Source of the DNA: an uncultured Alphaproteobacteria bacterium
GTDB taxonomy: Bacteria; Pseudomonadota; Alphaproteobacteria; RF32; CAG-239
Assembly: GCA_902464275.1 (NCBI GenBank)
Contig: CABQIK010000002.1
Coordinates: 62,001-126,000 of the forward strand
Length of the DNA: 64,000 bases
Reading direction: 5' to 3'
Positions 47,546-56,461 of the stretch are shown here, in pieces (positions within the stretch are counted from its first letter, which is position 1; each line of letters begins with the position of its first letter). The notes beneath the pieces were generated by a model. The model was not told the DNA's origin, made no database searches, and was given only the letters and a program-made list of their open reading frames with translations. Position numbers and translations under genes: made by a program.

Positions 47546-49669
47546 ATGAAAATGTTAAAGCCGTCTAAACTTTTACTTTTTTCTTTGATAACAGCCGTTA
47601 TCACCGGACTTGCCGGGTTTGACGGCGTTTCGGCAGCCTCACGGCAGTCGGCTTACACCGTGCGCGATATGATGGCGCGCCGCGGTCGTCCGCCCAAGAG
47701 CGTGACCAAGCCCGCCAAACGCACCACTCCTAAAGTTATCCGCAAATCGGCCGCGGAAGGCTCTTATACCAATGTCGGAACCAGTAATGCCGCCGGTTTT
47801 GAACAAACCGTATTGCTTAACAAAGACGGGAGCTTGTTTCCGGGCGGTCCGTGCGTTGAGTGCCAAACCGGTCCGATTGATAAAGACGGCAGTTTGTTTC
47901 CGGGCGGCTCCTGTGTAAATTGTCAGACCGGCCCGCTCATTGACACCGGCCCCTGCATTGATTGTCAGACCGGCCCGCTTATTGACACCGGTCCGTGCGT
48001 AAACTGCGAAAAGCCCAAACCGCTTATTGCCAATTATGCCATTCCTTATACTCCGTATATTTATCAGTCGGTGGAGCGTAATTGCTGCGCCATGGCTCCG
48101 CTTTATTTGGAACATGTTGACTTTAACCTTGCCAATGTGCCGAATAACGGACCGGAAAAACTCGGTAATTATCGTTTCAGAATTTTCGGGTGCCGCCGTT
48201 ATGATAAAGAAGCCATATTAAACCGCGGTCGCATAATGGAAAAAGATATGAACTTCTCGCAAATTTTTGAAGAAGTTACCGGCGATTGCTACAATCTGGT
48301 TAAAATGCCTGATGATTTGTGCCTGCAAACCACTCCTTCTCCGTTGCCTGAATATATTTTAACTGCGGAAATCACCAACTTCTTTATGAACGTGTGCGAC
48401 GGTTATGACTGGCAAGACGTTCAAAAGCAAAACGCGCGCACCGGTTCGGCTGAAATGACGGTTACGTGGCGCTTGACCAACCTTACCAAGACCAAAGTTT
48501 TGTGGGAAGGGCAAACCACCGGTTACAGCGACTTAGACAACGGCGCTGCCAATGGCGAAATTAAGCTAGTGGAAGACGCTTTTGCCGATGCCGCAAGCAA
48601 TTTAAGCACCATGCCGGGATTTGAAGATCAGCTTATGGTTCGCTTAACGCCGGAAGAATTAACCGAACAGCGCAACGCCTTAATTGATGAAGAAATTGCC
48701 TTAAATCCGGCCAAATGCCGTTTTGAGGAAGAGCTTACTCAGGTTAAAAACTGCGAAATAAGCCGTCCGGAAAGCGATATTAACCAATGCCCGGCTTATA
48801 TTGAGCAAAAATCAGGCGTGGTTTCAGATTATGAATTGTTTGATAATGTGGTGGTTGAAAACAGCGGCGTTGTTTCAGACGGCGATTGCGCCAAAGTTGA
48901 CGACACTTGGGTTGACATGCAGCAAAACACCACTTCATTTGACAGTCTGTGCATTGTTGACAGACCTCCGTATGAAACATTAAGTCCCGAAAATTTATAT
49001 AAAGTCAGAGCCTCTGTGGTTGAAATTAACGGTAACGCCGGTAAAAAAGGCGCCGGTCTGATTATTTCAGAGTCGTTTGTTTTAACTTCAGCCGATTTGG
49101 TTGATAAAACTAACAATCATTACCAAATTAAAACCATTAACGGCAAAGAGCTGACCGGTCATGCGGTACGCGTAAATCCGGCTAAAAACATTGCGTTGAT
49201 TATGCTGGATACACCTACCGAATATACCCCGCTTTCATTGAATTTAGACTTGCCGAAAGTAAACCAAAGCGGCTTTATGGTGCTTGGCGTGCTTGACGTG
49301 CCGACTTTCAGCGATGGCGAAAACTACATTGACAACAGCGGTAAAGTTGCCGGATACCGTTATTCGGAAGACAAAGGTTCAGAAATCATGATGAACACTT
49401 TTGTACAAAATGTTACCATCGGCGGCATTTTGATTGATGCCAACGGTACCGTTAACGGGGTGGCTCATTCCGGTAAAAAGACTGACAGCGGTATGGATTT
49501 GTTCCTGCCAACCGAAACCGCTTTGCGCAGCGTCGGGCTCTCAATTTGTGAAAAACTTTACGCCAAACCGAGTCCGTGGCAGCAAACGGTTTATAAACCG
49601 GTGACCGAAAAAATTATGGCTCCGGCGCCTAAAGCTCCTGAAGCCATGAAAGAAAAAGACCGCAAATAA
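47546..49669 (+). CDS. secreted Cys-rich protein with degenerate trypsin-like domain (707 aa)
   Basis: A Sec signal peptide (MKMLKPSKLLLFSLITAVITGLAGFDGVSAA) leads the protein. Residues about 91-155 contain repeats of the form DKDGSLFPGGPCVECQTGP and LIDTGPCIDCQTGP, each with a CxxC. The middle (about 190-400) resembles the assembly domains of envelope lipoproteins. Residues about 485-690 look like a trypsin-fold domain (RASVVEINGNAGKKGAGLIISESFVLTSADLV, then NIALIMLD). The usual catalytic His is replaced (SADLV), and no GNSGGP is seen, so it is probably inactive. AGGAG precedes the ATG, 17 bases after comM. Probably periplasmic or surface-bound. Confidence 0.72.
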   Translation: MKMLKPSKLLLFSLITAVITGLAGFDGVSAASRQSAYTVRDMMARRGRPPKSVTKPAKRTTPKVIRKSAAEGSYTNVGTSNAAGFEQTVLLNKDGSLFPGGPCVECQTGPIDKDGSLFPGGSCVNCQTGPLIDTGPCIDCQTGPLIDTGPCVNCEKPKPLIANYAIPYTPYIYQSVERNCCAMAPLYLEHVDFNLANVPNNGPEKLGNYRFRIFGCRRYDKEAILNRGRIMEKDMNFSQIFEEVTGDCYNLVKMPDDLCLQTTPSPLPEYILTAEITNFFMNVCDGYDWQDVQKQNARTGSAEMTVTWRLTNLTKTKVLWEGQTTGYSDLDNGAANGEIKLVEDAFADAASNLSTMPGFEDQLMVRLTPEELTEQRNALIDEEIALNPAKCRFEEELTQVKNCEISRPESDINQCPAYIEQKSGVVSDYELFDNVVVENSGVVSDGDCAKVDDTWVDMQQNTTSFDSLCIVDRPPYETLSPENLYKVRASVVEINGNAGKKGAGLIISESFVLTSADLVDKTNNHYQIKTINGKELTGHAVRVNPAKNIALIMLDTPTEYTPLSLNLDLPKVNQSGFMVLGVLDVPTFSDGENYIDNSGKVAGYRYSEDKGSEIMMNTFVQNVTIGGILIDANGTVNGVAHSGKKTDSGMDLFLPTETALRSVGLSICEKLYAKPSPWQQTVYKPVTEKIMAPAPKAPEAMKEKDRK

Positions 49670-49691
49670 ACGGTTTGTCAGGTAATAAATT

Positions 49692-49729
49692 AATCGGTGA
49701 CGGCTTTCCGGCTATCACCGATTTTTTTG
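49692..49729 (+). terminator. intrinsic terminator
   Basis: AATCGGTGA / TCACCGATT stem around a CGGCTTTCCGG-type loop, then seven T. Closes the 707-aa gene's unit. Confidence 0.88.
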
Positions 49730-49742
49730 TTCCGTTATTTTG

Positions 49743-49837
49743 CATAGGGTTTATTTTGCATTGTGCCAATACAACTTATGCACAGCGCTGACTCGTAAAT
49801 ATTGCAAAAAAAAAACGCGAGATAAAATCTTCTCAAA
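49743..49837 (+). repeat. interspersed leader repeat, copy 3
   Basis: Second full copy of the element at 38224-38319, differing mainly by small indels near the start. It again precedes a pilin-like gene and ends in CGCGAGATAAAATCTTCTCAAA. Confidence 0.8.
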
Positions 49838-49861
49838 ACTAACTTTTTGAGAGGATTTTAG
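49825..49861 (+). promoter_or_regulatory. hairpin masking the ribosome site of the second pilin-like gene
   Basis: AAAATCTTCTCAAAA pairs with TTTTTGAGAGGATTTT, burying GAGAGGA eight to ten bases before the ATG at 49865. The sequence of the stem differs from that at 38306 but pairing is kept, as in compensatory change. Confidence 0.6.
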
Positions 49862-49864
49862 CTC

Positions 49865-50500
49865 ATGTATACACAATCCGGAAGAAGTATGGTTGAGATG
49901 CTCGGAGTTCTGGCGATTATCGGGGTGCTGTCAGTTGGCGCTATTGCCGGTTACGGAAAAGCTATGTTCAAGTACAAACTTAACAAACAAACCGAACAAT
50001 TAAATCAGGTTATCGGTGCCATCGTGCGCTATAAAAGCAGTTTACTGCTTAATCCCAATCCGGCGGATGATACCAATCTAAGCGACTTTCAATTAGTGTC
50101 ATTACTTAAAAAGCTCGGTGAAATTCCAAAAGAGATGTATACATCCAGTGATGTATACATCAAAGATGCTTTCGGCACTCAATATTATGTTTATAATCGT
50201 AACACTCATAAGAACATGGTTTTTTTACGAACTCGTAGCATGGATCGTAATGACAGCTCTTTTCAGATTTGTAAAAATTTATACTTAATCGCCAAAGAAT
50301 GGCACCAAGAATTACATTCTATACGTGTTGCAGCTTATAAAGGCGATGATTTTGACAGCCAAGGAACATATTGCGGCGATAACACTCTAAATTCATATTG
50401 TTTTAAACGCATTAAAGATTTACGATTAACCGACCTTGACGATATTTGCCGAACCGCCGCTGAAGAGCAAGGCTCATATTCGGTTATGTTATATTTTTAA
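49865..50500 (+). CDS. type IV pilin/pseudopilin-like protein, second copy (211 aa)
   Basis: MYTQSG with cleavage after Gly6, then RSMVEMLGVLAIIGVLSVGAIAGYGKAM, nearly identical to the gene at 38346 up to about residue 40. The globular part is different but keeps the pattern of helix, IPKEMY, GTQYY and Cys positions near the end. Paralogous minor pilins with different heads are typical of such families. The start follows the masked ribosome site. Confidence 0.85.
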   Translation: MYTQSGRSMVEMLGVLAIIGVLSVGAIAGYGKAMFKYKLNKQTEQLNQVIGAIVRYKSSLLLNPNPADDTNLSDFQLVSLLKKLGEIPKEMYTSSDVYIKDAFGTQYYVYNRNTHKNMVFLRTRSMDRNDSSFQICKNLYLIAKEWHQELHSIRVAAYKGDDFDSQGTYCGDNTLNSYCFKRIKDLRLTDLDDICRTAAEEQGSYSVMLYF

Positions 50501-50601
50501 CAACCTAACTTATGCACCGCCTGCCAAAAAAATGTTTATTTTTTGCGCAAATAAGTTATATTCGCCTATATTTTGATTTAATTTTGAGATATGGTGACGT
50601 T

Positions 50602-51273
50602 ATGAAAAAAACTTTTTTATCCCCGTTTTTTACTCCCGTAGCATTTAGTGTTTGTTGGAGCGCTGTTTTGGCGGTTGTTTTAATATTTTTCCCCGAACAA
50701 AAATTTTTAATTACCGAGGACGGCGAAATTATTGAGCTGTTTACCAACATCGGTTATATTTTGATGTTGGCGACTATGTTGTTTTTATCTAAAGATTACA
50801 CCGATAAAATTACCTCATGGGGAATTTATTTATTTTTGGGAATTTGCGCCTTTTTGCGCGAAGCGGGCATTCAGCACCATTTGTCACGCACCGATTCAAC
50901 CCCGTTTAAGTCACGTTTTTTCTTGAATCCGGACAATCCGTGGGGTGAAAAAATTGTGTTCGGGTTGCTCTTGCTCGTTGTTTTCGGGGCAATACTTTAT
51001 TTAGGCATTAAGTATGCCAAACATTTGGTAACCTCATTTTTTAAGCTCAATACCGTTACATGGTCTACCGCGGTTTTGTGCACCACTTTGGTATTTGCCA
51101 AATTTGCCGACCGCTTTCCGGGAAATTGGCGTCATAATCATGACGGAGAACTGCTCCCGCGCGAACAAATTGAAATTTGGTCTTTACTGGAAGAAAGCTC
51201 GGAAATGTTTTTGCCTTATTTGGTAGTTATCATTATGGTTCAATACCATTTGCTTAAAAGCAAACAGCAATAA
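50602..51273 (+). CDS. hypothetical multi-pass membrane protein (223 aa)
   Basis: Six hydrophobic segments are seen, for instance SVCWSAVLAVVLIFF near residue 16 and IVFGLLLLVVFGAILYLGI near 118. A charged loop (FPGNWRHNHDGELLPREQ) lies near 170-190 and the C-terminus is short and basic. The ATG at 50602 is chosen because the hydrophobic start (MKKTFLSPFF) fits better than the 50512 ATG. No known family. A terminator closes it at 51277. Confidence 0.7.
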   Translation: MKKTFLSPFFTPVAFSVCWSAVLAVVLIFFPEQKFLITEDGEIIELFTNIGYILMLATMLFLSKDYTDKITSWGIYLFLGICAFLREAGIQHHLSRTDSTPFKSRFFLNPDNPWGEKIVFGLLLLVVFGAILYLGIKYAKHLVTSFFKLNTVTWSTAVLCTTLVFAKFADRFPGNWRHNHDGELLPREQIEIWSLLEESSEMFLPYLVVIIMVQYHLLKSKQQ

Positions 51274-51276
51274 CTT

Positions 51277-51308
51277 AAACGCCGGTTTTTAACACCGGCG
51301 TTTTTAAT
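51277..51308. terminator. intrinsic terminator between convergent genes
   Basis: AAACGCCGGT / ACCGGCGTTT stem with A/T flanks, between the membrane protein (+) and the DUF3137 gene (-). Confidence 0.85.
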
Positions 51309-52285
51309 TACAGATTACGATTAACTCTTAAATAATGGACAATGCAGAAAACCGCCCAAAACTGCTCAAATATTTCATCAAACTTATCTTTATCTAAATG
51401 AGTTTTGAAAAATTCGCACGGCTCAAACATATCCTCGCGCGTTTCAACGGACAATAAAACTCTGTTGGCATACATGCCGAGCTGAATGCTTTTGCCGTTA
51501 AACGCCTCTTTTAAATTGATTAAACGTTTAACAAAACCAGGAAGAAGTAAATTGCGCGCTTCTTCCGCGTTGCCGGTATAAACCTCAAAATATTTATCCG
51601 ATAAATCATCATCGGGCTTAAAGCGGGTGAGGCCATCAAAAGTTTTACCTTTACTGAACATGCCGCCGTTTTTGAGCACAATGGTTTGCGCCGTGAAGGG
51701 CTTGTTTAAGTCTATTTCAATCGCAATTCCCTGAAATACAATTTTTTCCGTGCGTTTGCCTTTAACCATGTTTATGTTTTTCATGGTTTGCTCGCAAACG
51801 GTAACCATAGTATCGGCATATTTACCGAAAAAGGCGTCTTCGGCTGAAATTTCATCGTATTTCGGAAAAATCAGGCTCATTTCCATCAATTTTTGATTTA
51901 TCGGCTGCCCGTGGCGGTATCTGAAGCCGTCAAAAAACTTGGCAAACAACTCCATAGAATCGTTTGTAACCTGCGCGCGATATTTTTTTACCGGCAGGCG
52001 AATGGCATAAATCATTCCCGCCATTAAAAATACCAGAATTCCCCAACTGACGCTTGAATGAACATGATTGTTAAAAAAGTAAATAAACAATCCGGTCATC
52101 GGCACTAAAAATAATGAGAGCCATATTAAAAACCAAAACTGGCTGACGCATTTTAACCTGATGTCTTCTTTTTTCTTTAAGAACGGAGCTAAAACTTGTT
52201 CATAATAGCCGTCAAATTTTGATTTAAATTCAGCATGTTGCCAAATTTCTTCGCTATTGTCTTCTTCTGTTATATCAACCGACAT
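51308..52285 (-). CDS. DUF3137 family membrane protein (325 aa)
   Basis: Two adjacent transmembrane helices lie near residues 49-95 (FWFLIWLSLFLVPMTGLFIYFF and SVSWGILVFLMAGMIYAI). The cytoplasmic C-terminal domain follows, with FQGIAIEIDLNKPF, GLTRFKPDDDLSDKYFEVYTGNAEEARNLLLPGFVKRL and ANRVLLSVETREDMFEP; this is the DUF3137 pattern. Function unknown. AGGG precedes the ATG. Single gene. Confidence 0.82.
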   Translation of the reverse strand: MSVDITEEDNSEEIWQHAEFKSKFDGYYEQVLAPFLKKKEDIRLKCVSQFWFLIWLSLFLVPMTGLFIYFFNNHVHSSVSWGILVFLMAGMIYAIRLPVKKYRAQVTNDSMELFAKFFDGFRYRHGQPINQKLMEMSLIFPKYDEISAEDAFFGKYADTMVTVCEQTMKNINMVKGKRTEKIVFQGIAIEIDLNKPFTAQTIVLKNGGMFSKGKTFDGLTRFKPDDDLSDKYFEVYTGNAEEARNLLLPGFVKRLINLKEAFNGKSIQLGMYANRVLLSVETREDMFEPCEFFKTHLDKDKFDEIFEQFWAVFCIVHYLRVNRNL

Positions 52286-52413
52286 TTATGTAAACCCTGT
52301 TTTATTATTTAAACTTGAGTAATATTATAAAACATGGTTGGTAAACAAATATTAAAATTATTTTCATTTTTAGCTGATAAGTTGGCAATAATTTATCAAT
52401 CGGGGCTGAACTT

Positions 52414-53640
52414 ATGCTTAACGTTATTTGGATTTTGTTTTTTCTGCTTTCATTTGCCGCGGCTTGTTTTCAGGCTTTTATCGGCGGCAACCCGCTGATT
52501 TGGACTGAAGTTATTAATGCTTTATTTACCGCGGCAAAATCGGCCTTTACCATTGCCATAAACTTAACCGGTATGCTGTGCCTGTGGCTCGGGCTGTTAA
52601 AAATTGCCGAAAAATCAGGCTTAACCGATTTGCTTGCCCGCGGACTTGTTCCGTTATTTAAAAAGATTATGCCGGAAATTCCGGAACATCACCCCGCAAT
52701 CGGCTCTATGGTTATGAATATTGCCGCCAATATGTTAGGTCTTGATAACGCCGCAACCCCGATGGGTCTTAAAGCCATGGAGCAAATGCAAGAACTTAAC
52801 CCGCGCAAAGATACCGCCTCAAATGCTGAAATTATGTTTATGGTGATTAATGCCTCCGCCGTAACCATTATCCCGATTAATATTTTAATGTATCGGGCAG
52901 AGCTTGGTTCCGCTAATCCGTGCGCGGTGTTTATCCCGATTTTAATTGCCACCGCCGCCTCAAGTTTAGCCGGATTTTTGGCAGTGGCAATCGTGCAAAA
53001 ACTGCCGATATTTAATCGGATGGTATTTGCTTATTTACTCGGATTTGCCCTGTTTATCGGCGGTCTGGCTTATTATTTTGCAAGCCTTGACGATGCGGTG
53101 CGGTTAACCTATTCGGAAAGCGCCGGAAACTTTATTTTATTTTTTACGGTCGCCGCTTTTATTGCTTATGGCGCCGCCAAACGCCTTAATGTTTATGAAA
53201 CTTTTATAACCGGCGCCAAAGAAGGTTTTGATATTGCCGTAAAAATTATTCCATATTTGGTGGCGATGCTTGCCGCCATTGCCGTATTGCGCGCTTCCGG
53301 CGTTATGGAGATGTTTGTTGCCGGAGTGGCCAAAATAGTCAGTTTTGCCGGTATTGACACCGGTTTTGTTCCGGCGTTGCCGACAGCATTTATAAAACCG
53401 CTTTCCGGCAGCGGCGCACGCGCCATGATGATTGAAACCTTGCAAACCTACGGAGCCGACAGCTTTGCCGGATTTGTGTCTTCCGTTATTCAAGGCTCAA
53501 CTGAAACCACTTTTTATGTTTTGGCGGTATATTTCGGCGCCATTAAAGTGATTAAAACGCGGCACGCCCTGCCCTGCGCGCTATTTGCCGATTTGGTCGG
53601 AATTATTACCGCAATATACGTTTCATATTTATTTTATTAA
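52414..53640 (+). CDS. fused SpmA/SpmB-type nucleoside-recognition (Gate) protein (408 aa)
   Basis: Two Gate domains in one chain. The SpmA-like half has MGSMVMN-type GSMVMNIAANMLGLDNAATPMGLKAM near residues 105-130 and the SpmB-like half has KPLSGSGARAMMIETLQTYG near 330-350 with STETTFYVLAVYFG. About ten hydrophobic segments are present. In sporulators the two are separate spore maturation proteins; fused forms exist in Proteobacteria as inner-membrane proteins of unknown transport role. The next gene follows 12 bases later. Confidence 0.87.
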   Translation: MLNVIWILFFLLSFAAACFQAFIGGNPLIWTEVINALFTAAKSAFTIAINLTGMLCLWLGLLKIAEKSGLTDLLARGLVPLFKKIMPEIPEHHPAIGSMVMNIAANMLGLDNAATPMGLKAMEQMQELNPRKDTASNAEIMFMVINASAVTIIPINILMYRAELGSANPCAVFIPILIATAASSLAGFLAVAIVQKLPIFNRMVFAYLLGFALFIGGLAYYFASLDDAVRLTYSESAGNFILFFTVAAFIAYGAAKRLNVYETFITGAKEGFDIAVKIIPYLVAMLAAIAVLRASGVMEMFVAGVAKIVSFAGIDTGFVPALPTAFIKPLSGSGARAMMIETLQTYGADSFAGFVSSVIQGSTETTFYVLAVYFGAIKVIKTRHALPCALFADLVGIITAIYVSYLFY

Positions 53641-53652
53641 AGGATTTTTAGC

Positions 53653-54093
53653 ATGAAAGCTCTTTTGCAACGAGTTAAATATGCCGGCGTTACGGTAAAC
53701 GGCAAACAAGTTTCACACATCGGGCAAGGCTTGCTGATTTTTTTAGGCATAGCCAAAAACGACACGGCCGCGCAAGCTGATTTTTTAGCTAAAAAAGCCG
53801 CTAATCTGCGGATTTTTGAAGATGAAAACAAAAAAATGAATCTATCAGTACAAGATATTAAAGGCGAAGTTTTGGTAGTTTCGCAGTTTACGTTGGCAGG
53901 CGACACTTCTCGCGGCAATCGTCCGGGGTTTGAAACCGCCGCCGCTCCGCAAGACGCTGATGTTTTGTATGAATATTTTTCAGAACAGCTGCGCAGCGTT
54001 CACCATCTGCCGGTACAAAACGGCATTTTTCAGGCCGATATGCAGGTTGAACTTTTAAACGACGGTCCGGTTACTTTTATGCTGGAAAAATAG
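53653..54093 (+). CDS. dtd: D-aminoacyl-tRNA deacylase (146 aa)
   Basis: DTD family: MKALLQRVKYAGVTVNG, VSQFTLAGDTSRGNRP near residue 77-92 (SQxT-type motif) and LLNDGPVTFMLEK (NxGPVT motif). It removes D-amino acids mischarged onto tRNA. Length is typical. AAAGGA precedes the ATG and it lies downstream of the Gate-protein gene, probably co-transcribed. Confidence 0.97.
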   Translation: MKALLQRVKYAGVTVNGKQVSHIGQGLLIFLGIAKNDTAAQADFLAKKAANLRIFEDENKKMNLSVQDIKGEVLVVSQFTLAGDTSRGNRPGFETAAAPQDADVLYEYFSEQLRSVHHLPVQNGIFQADMQVELLNDGPVTFMLEK

Positions 54094-54124
54094 CATACAA
54101 TAATCGGAAGAATAAAAATATCGG

Positions 54125-55039
54125 TTATTCGGCACTATCGTCAGATTCTGAGAGGGGGCGGCCTAAAGCTTGTTTTTCCTGACGCAGTTGTTCATTATGT
54201 TCAATTTTGCGCAGCACGTTAGCGCCGGCGGTTTCAATCAGCTTATTTAAAAGCCGCGCGGCGGTTTGTTGTTCATCTTCTTCCGCTCCAAAGAGCACAA
54301 AGCGGTTTTGATACTCGTTTACAATTTCATTTTTTAAACCGGTAACGTCTAAAGATACCACCATTTGCAAGCGTTTATGCGCCGCGTCTAAATTATCAAC
54401 TTTAGCTTTTAAAACTTTAGGGGTTATAACATAGTCGGCAATTTCAGCATCTTCGGTTAAGTAAAAATACTGATTGTTTGCAAACTGCTCTTGTAACATT
54501 TGCGCATATTTTTTTGATTGGGCGCCGGTATAATATTCAAGCGGCATAATGCGCACAAGCGCCAAGCTTTCAGGGTTAGCCGGTTTAATATCAACCTCGT
54601 TTTTGACCTCGGCAACAACCTCAGCCACTTCTTCGGGAGTGGCTTCTTTGACGGGTTGTTCCCGTTCAATAAATTCCGCCTGCACTTTTTCAATGGCGGT
54701 TGGCGATAAATAACCGTTAATCTCAACGCAAACTTTATCAGAATCTGACGGCGCGGTTGAAGAAGATAAATCTTCAATATATTCATCAACCAAACGATAA
54801 ACGAGCACGTTTACATCATGCTCGTTTAAAATACTTTTGGCGCGCGCCAACTCAGCTAATTTTTTAACGCCTAAAAACACCGCCTTATCTGCGGCGCGAA
54901 CGCGAGTACTGGCTTTACTTTCGCCCTCAATAACCTTTTCACAGGCATTACCGTATATCGGCAACGCCTGTGTTTTTGTATTTTGGGCATGCGCCGACAT
55001 TATTATACCGGCGCATAAAAAAGCAAGCAACAGCCTCAT
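54125..55039 (-). CDS. secreted hypothetical protein, LpoB/FlgO-like pattern (304 aa)
   Basis: Signal peptide MRLLLAFLCAGIIMSAHA with cleavage before QNTK. Residues about 130-160 are acidic and repetitive (EEVAEVVAEVKNEVD). The C-terminal domain (LEYYTGAQSKKYAQMLQEQFANNQYFYLTEDAEIADYVITPKVLKAK) loosely follows the pattern of periplasmic LpoB/CsgG-related activators. It lies three bases after the Cys-rich lipoprotein gene on the same strand, so the two form an operon. Family resemblance is weak. Confidence 0.65.
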   Translation of the reverse strand: MRLLLAFLCAGIIMSAHAQNTKTQALPIYGNACEKVIEGESKASTRVRAADKAVFLGVKKLAELARAKSILNEHDVNVLVYRLVDEYIEDLSSSTAPSDSDKVCVEINGYLSPTAIEKVQAEFIEREQPVKEATPEEVAEVVAEVKNEVDIKPANPESLALVRIMPLEYYTGAQSKKYAQMLQEQFANNQYFYLTEDAEIADYVITPKVLKAKVDNLDAAHKRLQMVVSLDVTGLKNEIVNEYQNRFVLFGAEEDEQQTAARLLNKLIETAGANVLRKIEHNEQLRQEKQALGRPLSESDDSAE

Positions 55040-55042
55040 TGA

Positions 55043-55855
55043 CTATAACCAAATTTTGTTGTTATCGGTTTGTTTGATAACTTCAGTCCATTCATTGAGC
55101 TTTTTACCTTTGAGGTCATATAATGAAGTGGTGTATTTAATGGCCGGAACGTTTTTGCTCGGGGTATCAAACCAATCAGCTTCAGTGGCAAGGTAATAAT
55201 CAGCATCGGCCAAATTGTCGGTTACGGTAAAAGTGTATGAATTGGAAAGGTTGCGTTTTAAGGTATTAACGCCGTTTTCAATACCGGCCGGCAAATCAGT
55301 GCTTTTAACAACCGGATTTTGAACATAAAGTTTTACATTCGGGCGACTTTGATAAAGCGAGGATGTGTCTTGCAACATACGGCTTAACGTGCGGTTAGCA
55401 GCCAACTTATAAGCTTCAGGCATAGCCGGAATTATAACTTTTGCCGGAGCGGGTTCCGCCTGATATGAAACCTGCTGATTTTTAAATGTTTGGCAGTTAC
55501 CGCAGCCGCAATTTAAGGTTTGACCGTCCGTTTCGCACTCACGGCGCGGTTTGGGTTGAGCAACGGTTTCAGTTACGCGCGGGCGCAAAACTTCGCGGCA
55601 GGGATCGGGACGATATGCGCAGCGGCACGGGTTAACCTCAGTTTTAACTTCCTGACAAGGGCAAGGTTTCGGTTCAGCCTTTTCACACGGAGAAGCCTTA
55701 ACTTCCTGACACGGACAAGGCGCCGGTTCGGCCTTAACTTCCTGACAAGCGCACGGCGCGGGTTCGGCCGCAACCTGAGCTTTTTCGGTTTGACAATTTT
55801 TATGGGCACAAGCGGCTAATGTAACAACCAATGCCAAAGCCATAAGTTTTTTCAT
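55043..55855 (-). CDS. lipoprotein with PCxCQEVK repeats (270 aa)
   Basis: MKKLMALALVVTLAAC is a lipoprotein signal with Cys16 lipidated. Residues about 33-85 contain four Pro-Cys-x-Cys-Gln-Glu-Val-Lys units of nearly equal length, and further CGCGNC near 117. The C-terminal 120 residues (ANRTLSRMLQDTSSLYQSRPNVKLYVQNP, NLADADYYLATEADWF) resemble the LpoB-like domain of the next gene. It should be lipid-anchored in the envelope. The repeats may bind metal or form disulfides. AGGAGG precedes the ATG. Confidence 0.75.
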   Translation of the reverse strand: MKKLMALALVVTLAACAHKNCQTEKAQVAAEPAPCACQEVKAEPAPCPCQEVKASPCEKAEPKPCPCQEVKTEVNPCRCAYRPDPCREVLRPRVTETVAQPKPRRECETDGQTLNCGCGNCQTFKNQQVSYQAEPAPAKVIIPAMPEAYKLAANRTLSRMLQDTSSLYQSRPNVKLYVQNPVVKSTDLPAGIENGVNTLKRNLSNSYTFTVTDNLADADYYLATEADWFDTPSKNVPAIKYTTSLYDLKGKKLNEWTEVIKQTDNNKIWL

Positions 55856-56004
55856 TACTTTCCTCCTTAATTTGTAAAAGATGCGCTTATATTAGACATT
55901 TTTTTGATAAAAATCAATTTTTATTTTTATATAGTCGCTTTTATTGATTTATCATTTGCCTTTTGTAAAAAAATAAGATAAATTCGCCCTCATTGAGGTA
56001 AAAT

Positions 56005-56442
56005 ATGGTTATAACTTTTTCAGCTGTTTTGGCTTTAATGTTGGTTTTAATTAAGCCTTTGCAACGCAATCCGTTTTTTTTGATATATTTCGGATTGCTT
56101 ATCGGCGCGGCTTATTACATGGAAACATATATGTTCAAGCTTCCGCTGTTTTCGCCCAAGCTGATATGGGTGTTTGTGCTTTTGCATATTGTTATTATTA
56201 ATTTGGTAACAATTATTGCCTACGGAACCGACAAAAAAGCCGCAATTAAAGGGCAATGGCGCGTGCCGGAAATGCAGCTCCACACATTAGAACTATTGGG
56301 AGGCTGGGTCGGAGCCTTTGCGGCGCAAAAAATTTTTCATCACAAAACCAAAAAGAAAAGTTATCAATCTTTGTTTTGGCTTACGCTGATTATTCAGTTG
56401 ACCGCGGTTTATTACATCGCTAAATTTTTACACATCTTTTAA
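56005..56442 (+). CDS. DUF1294 membrane protein (145 aa)
   Basis: Hydrophobic segments lie near residues 4-20, 25-43, 55-75 and 120-140. The DUF1294 motif VTIIAYGTDKKAAIKGQWRVPEMQLHTLELLGGWVGAFAAQKIFHHKTKKKSYQ covers residues about 68-120. Function unknown in the family. The next gene (msbA) starts 19 bases later, so they may be in one unit. AGGTAAAAT gives the ribosome site. Confidence 0.85.
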   Translation: MVITFSAVLALMLVLIKPLQRNPFFLIYFGLLIGAAYYMETYMFKLPLFSPKLIWVFVLLHIVIINLVTIIAYGTDKKAAIKGQWRVPEMQLHTLELLGGWVGAFAAQKIFHHKTKKKSYQSLFWLTLIIQLTAVYYIAKFLHIF

Positions 56443-56461
56443 CAAGCAGGACTTATATTCT

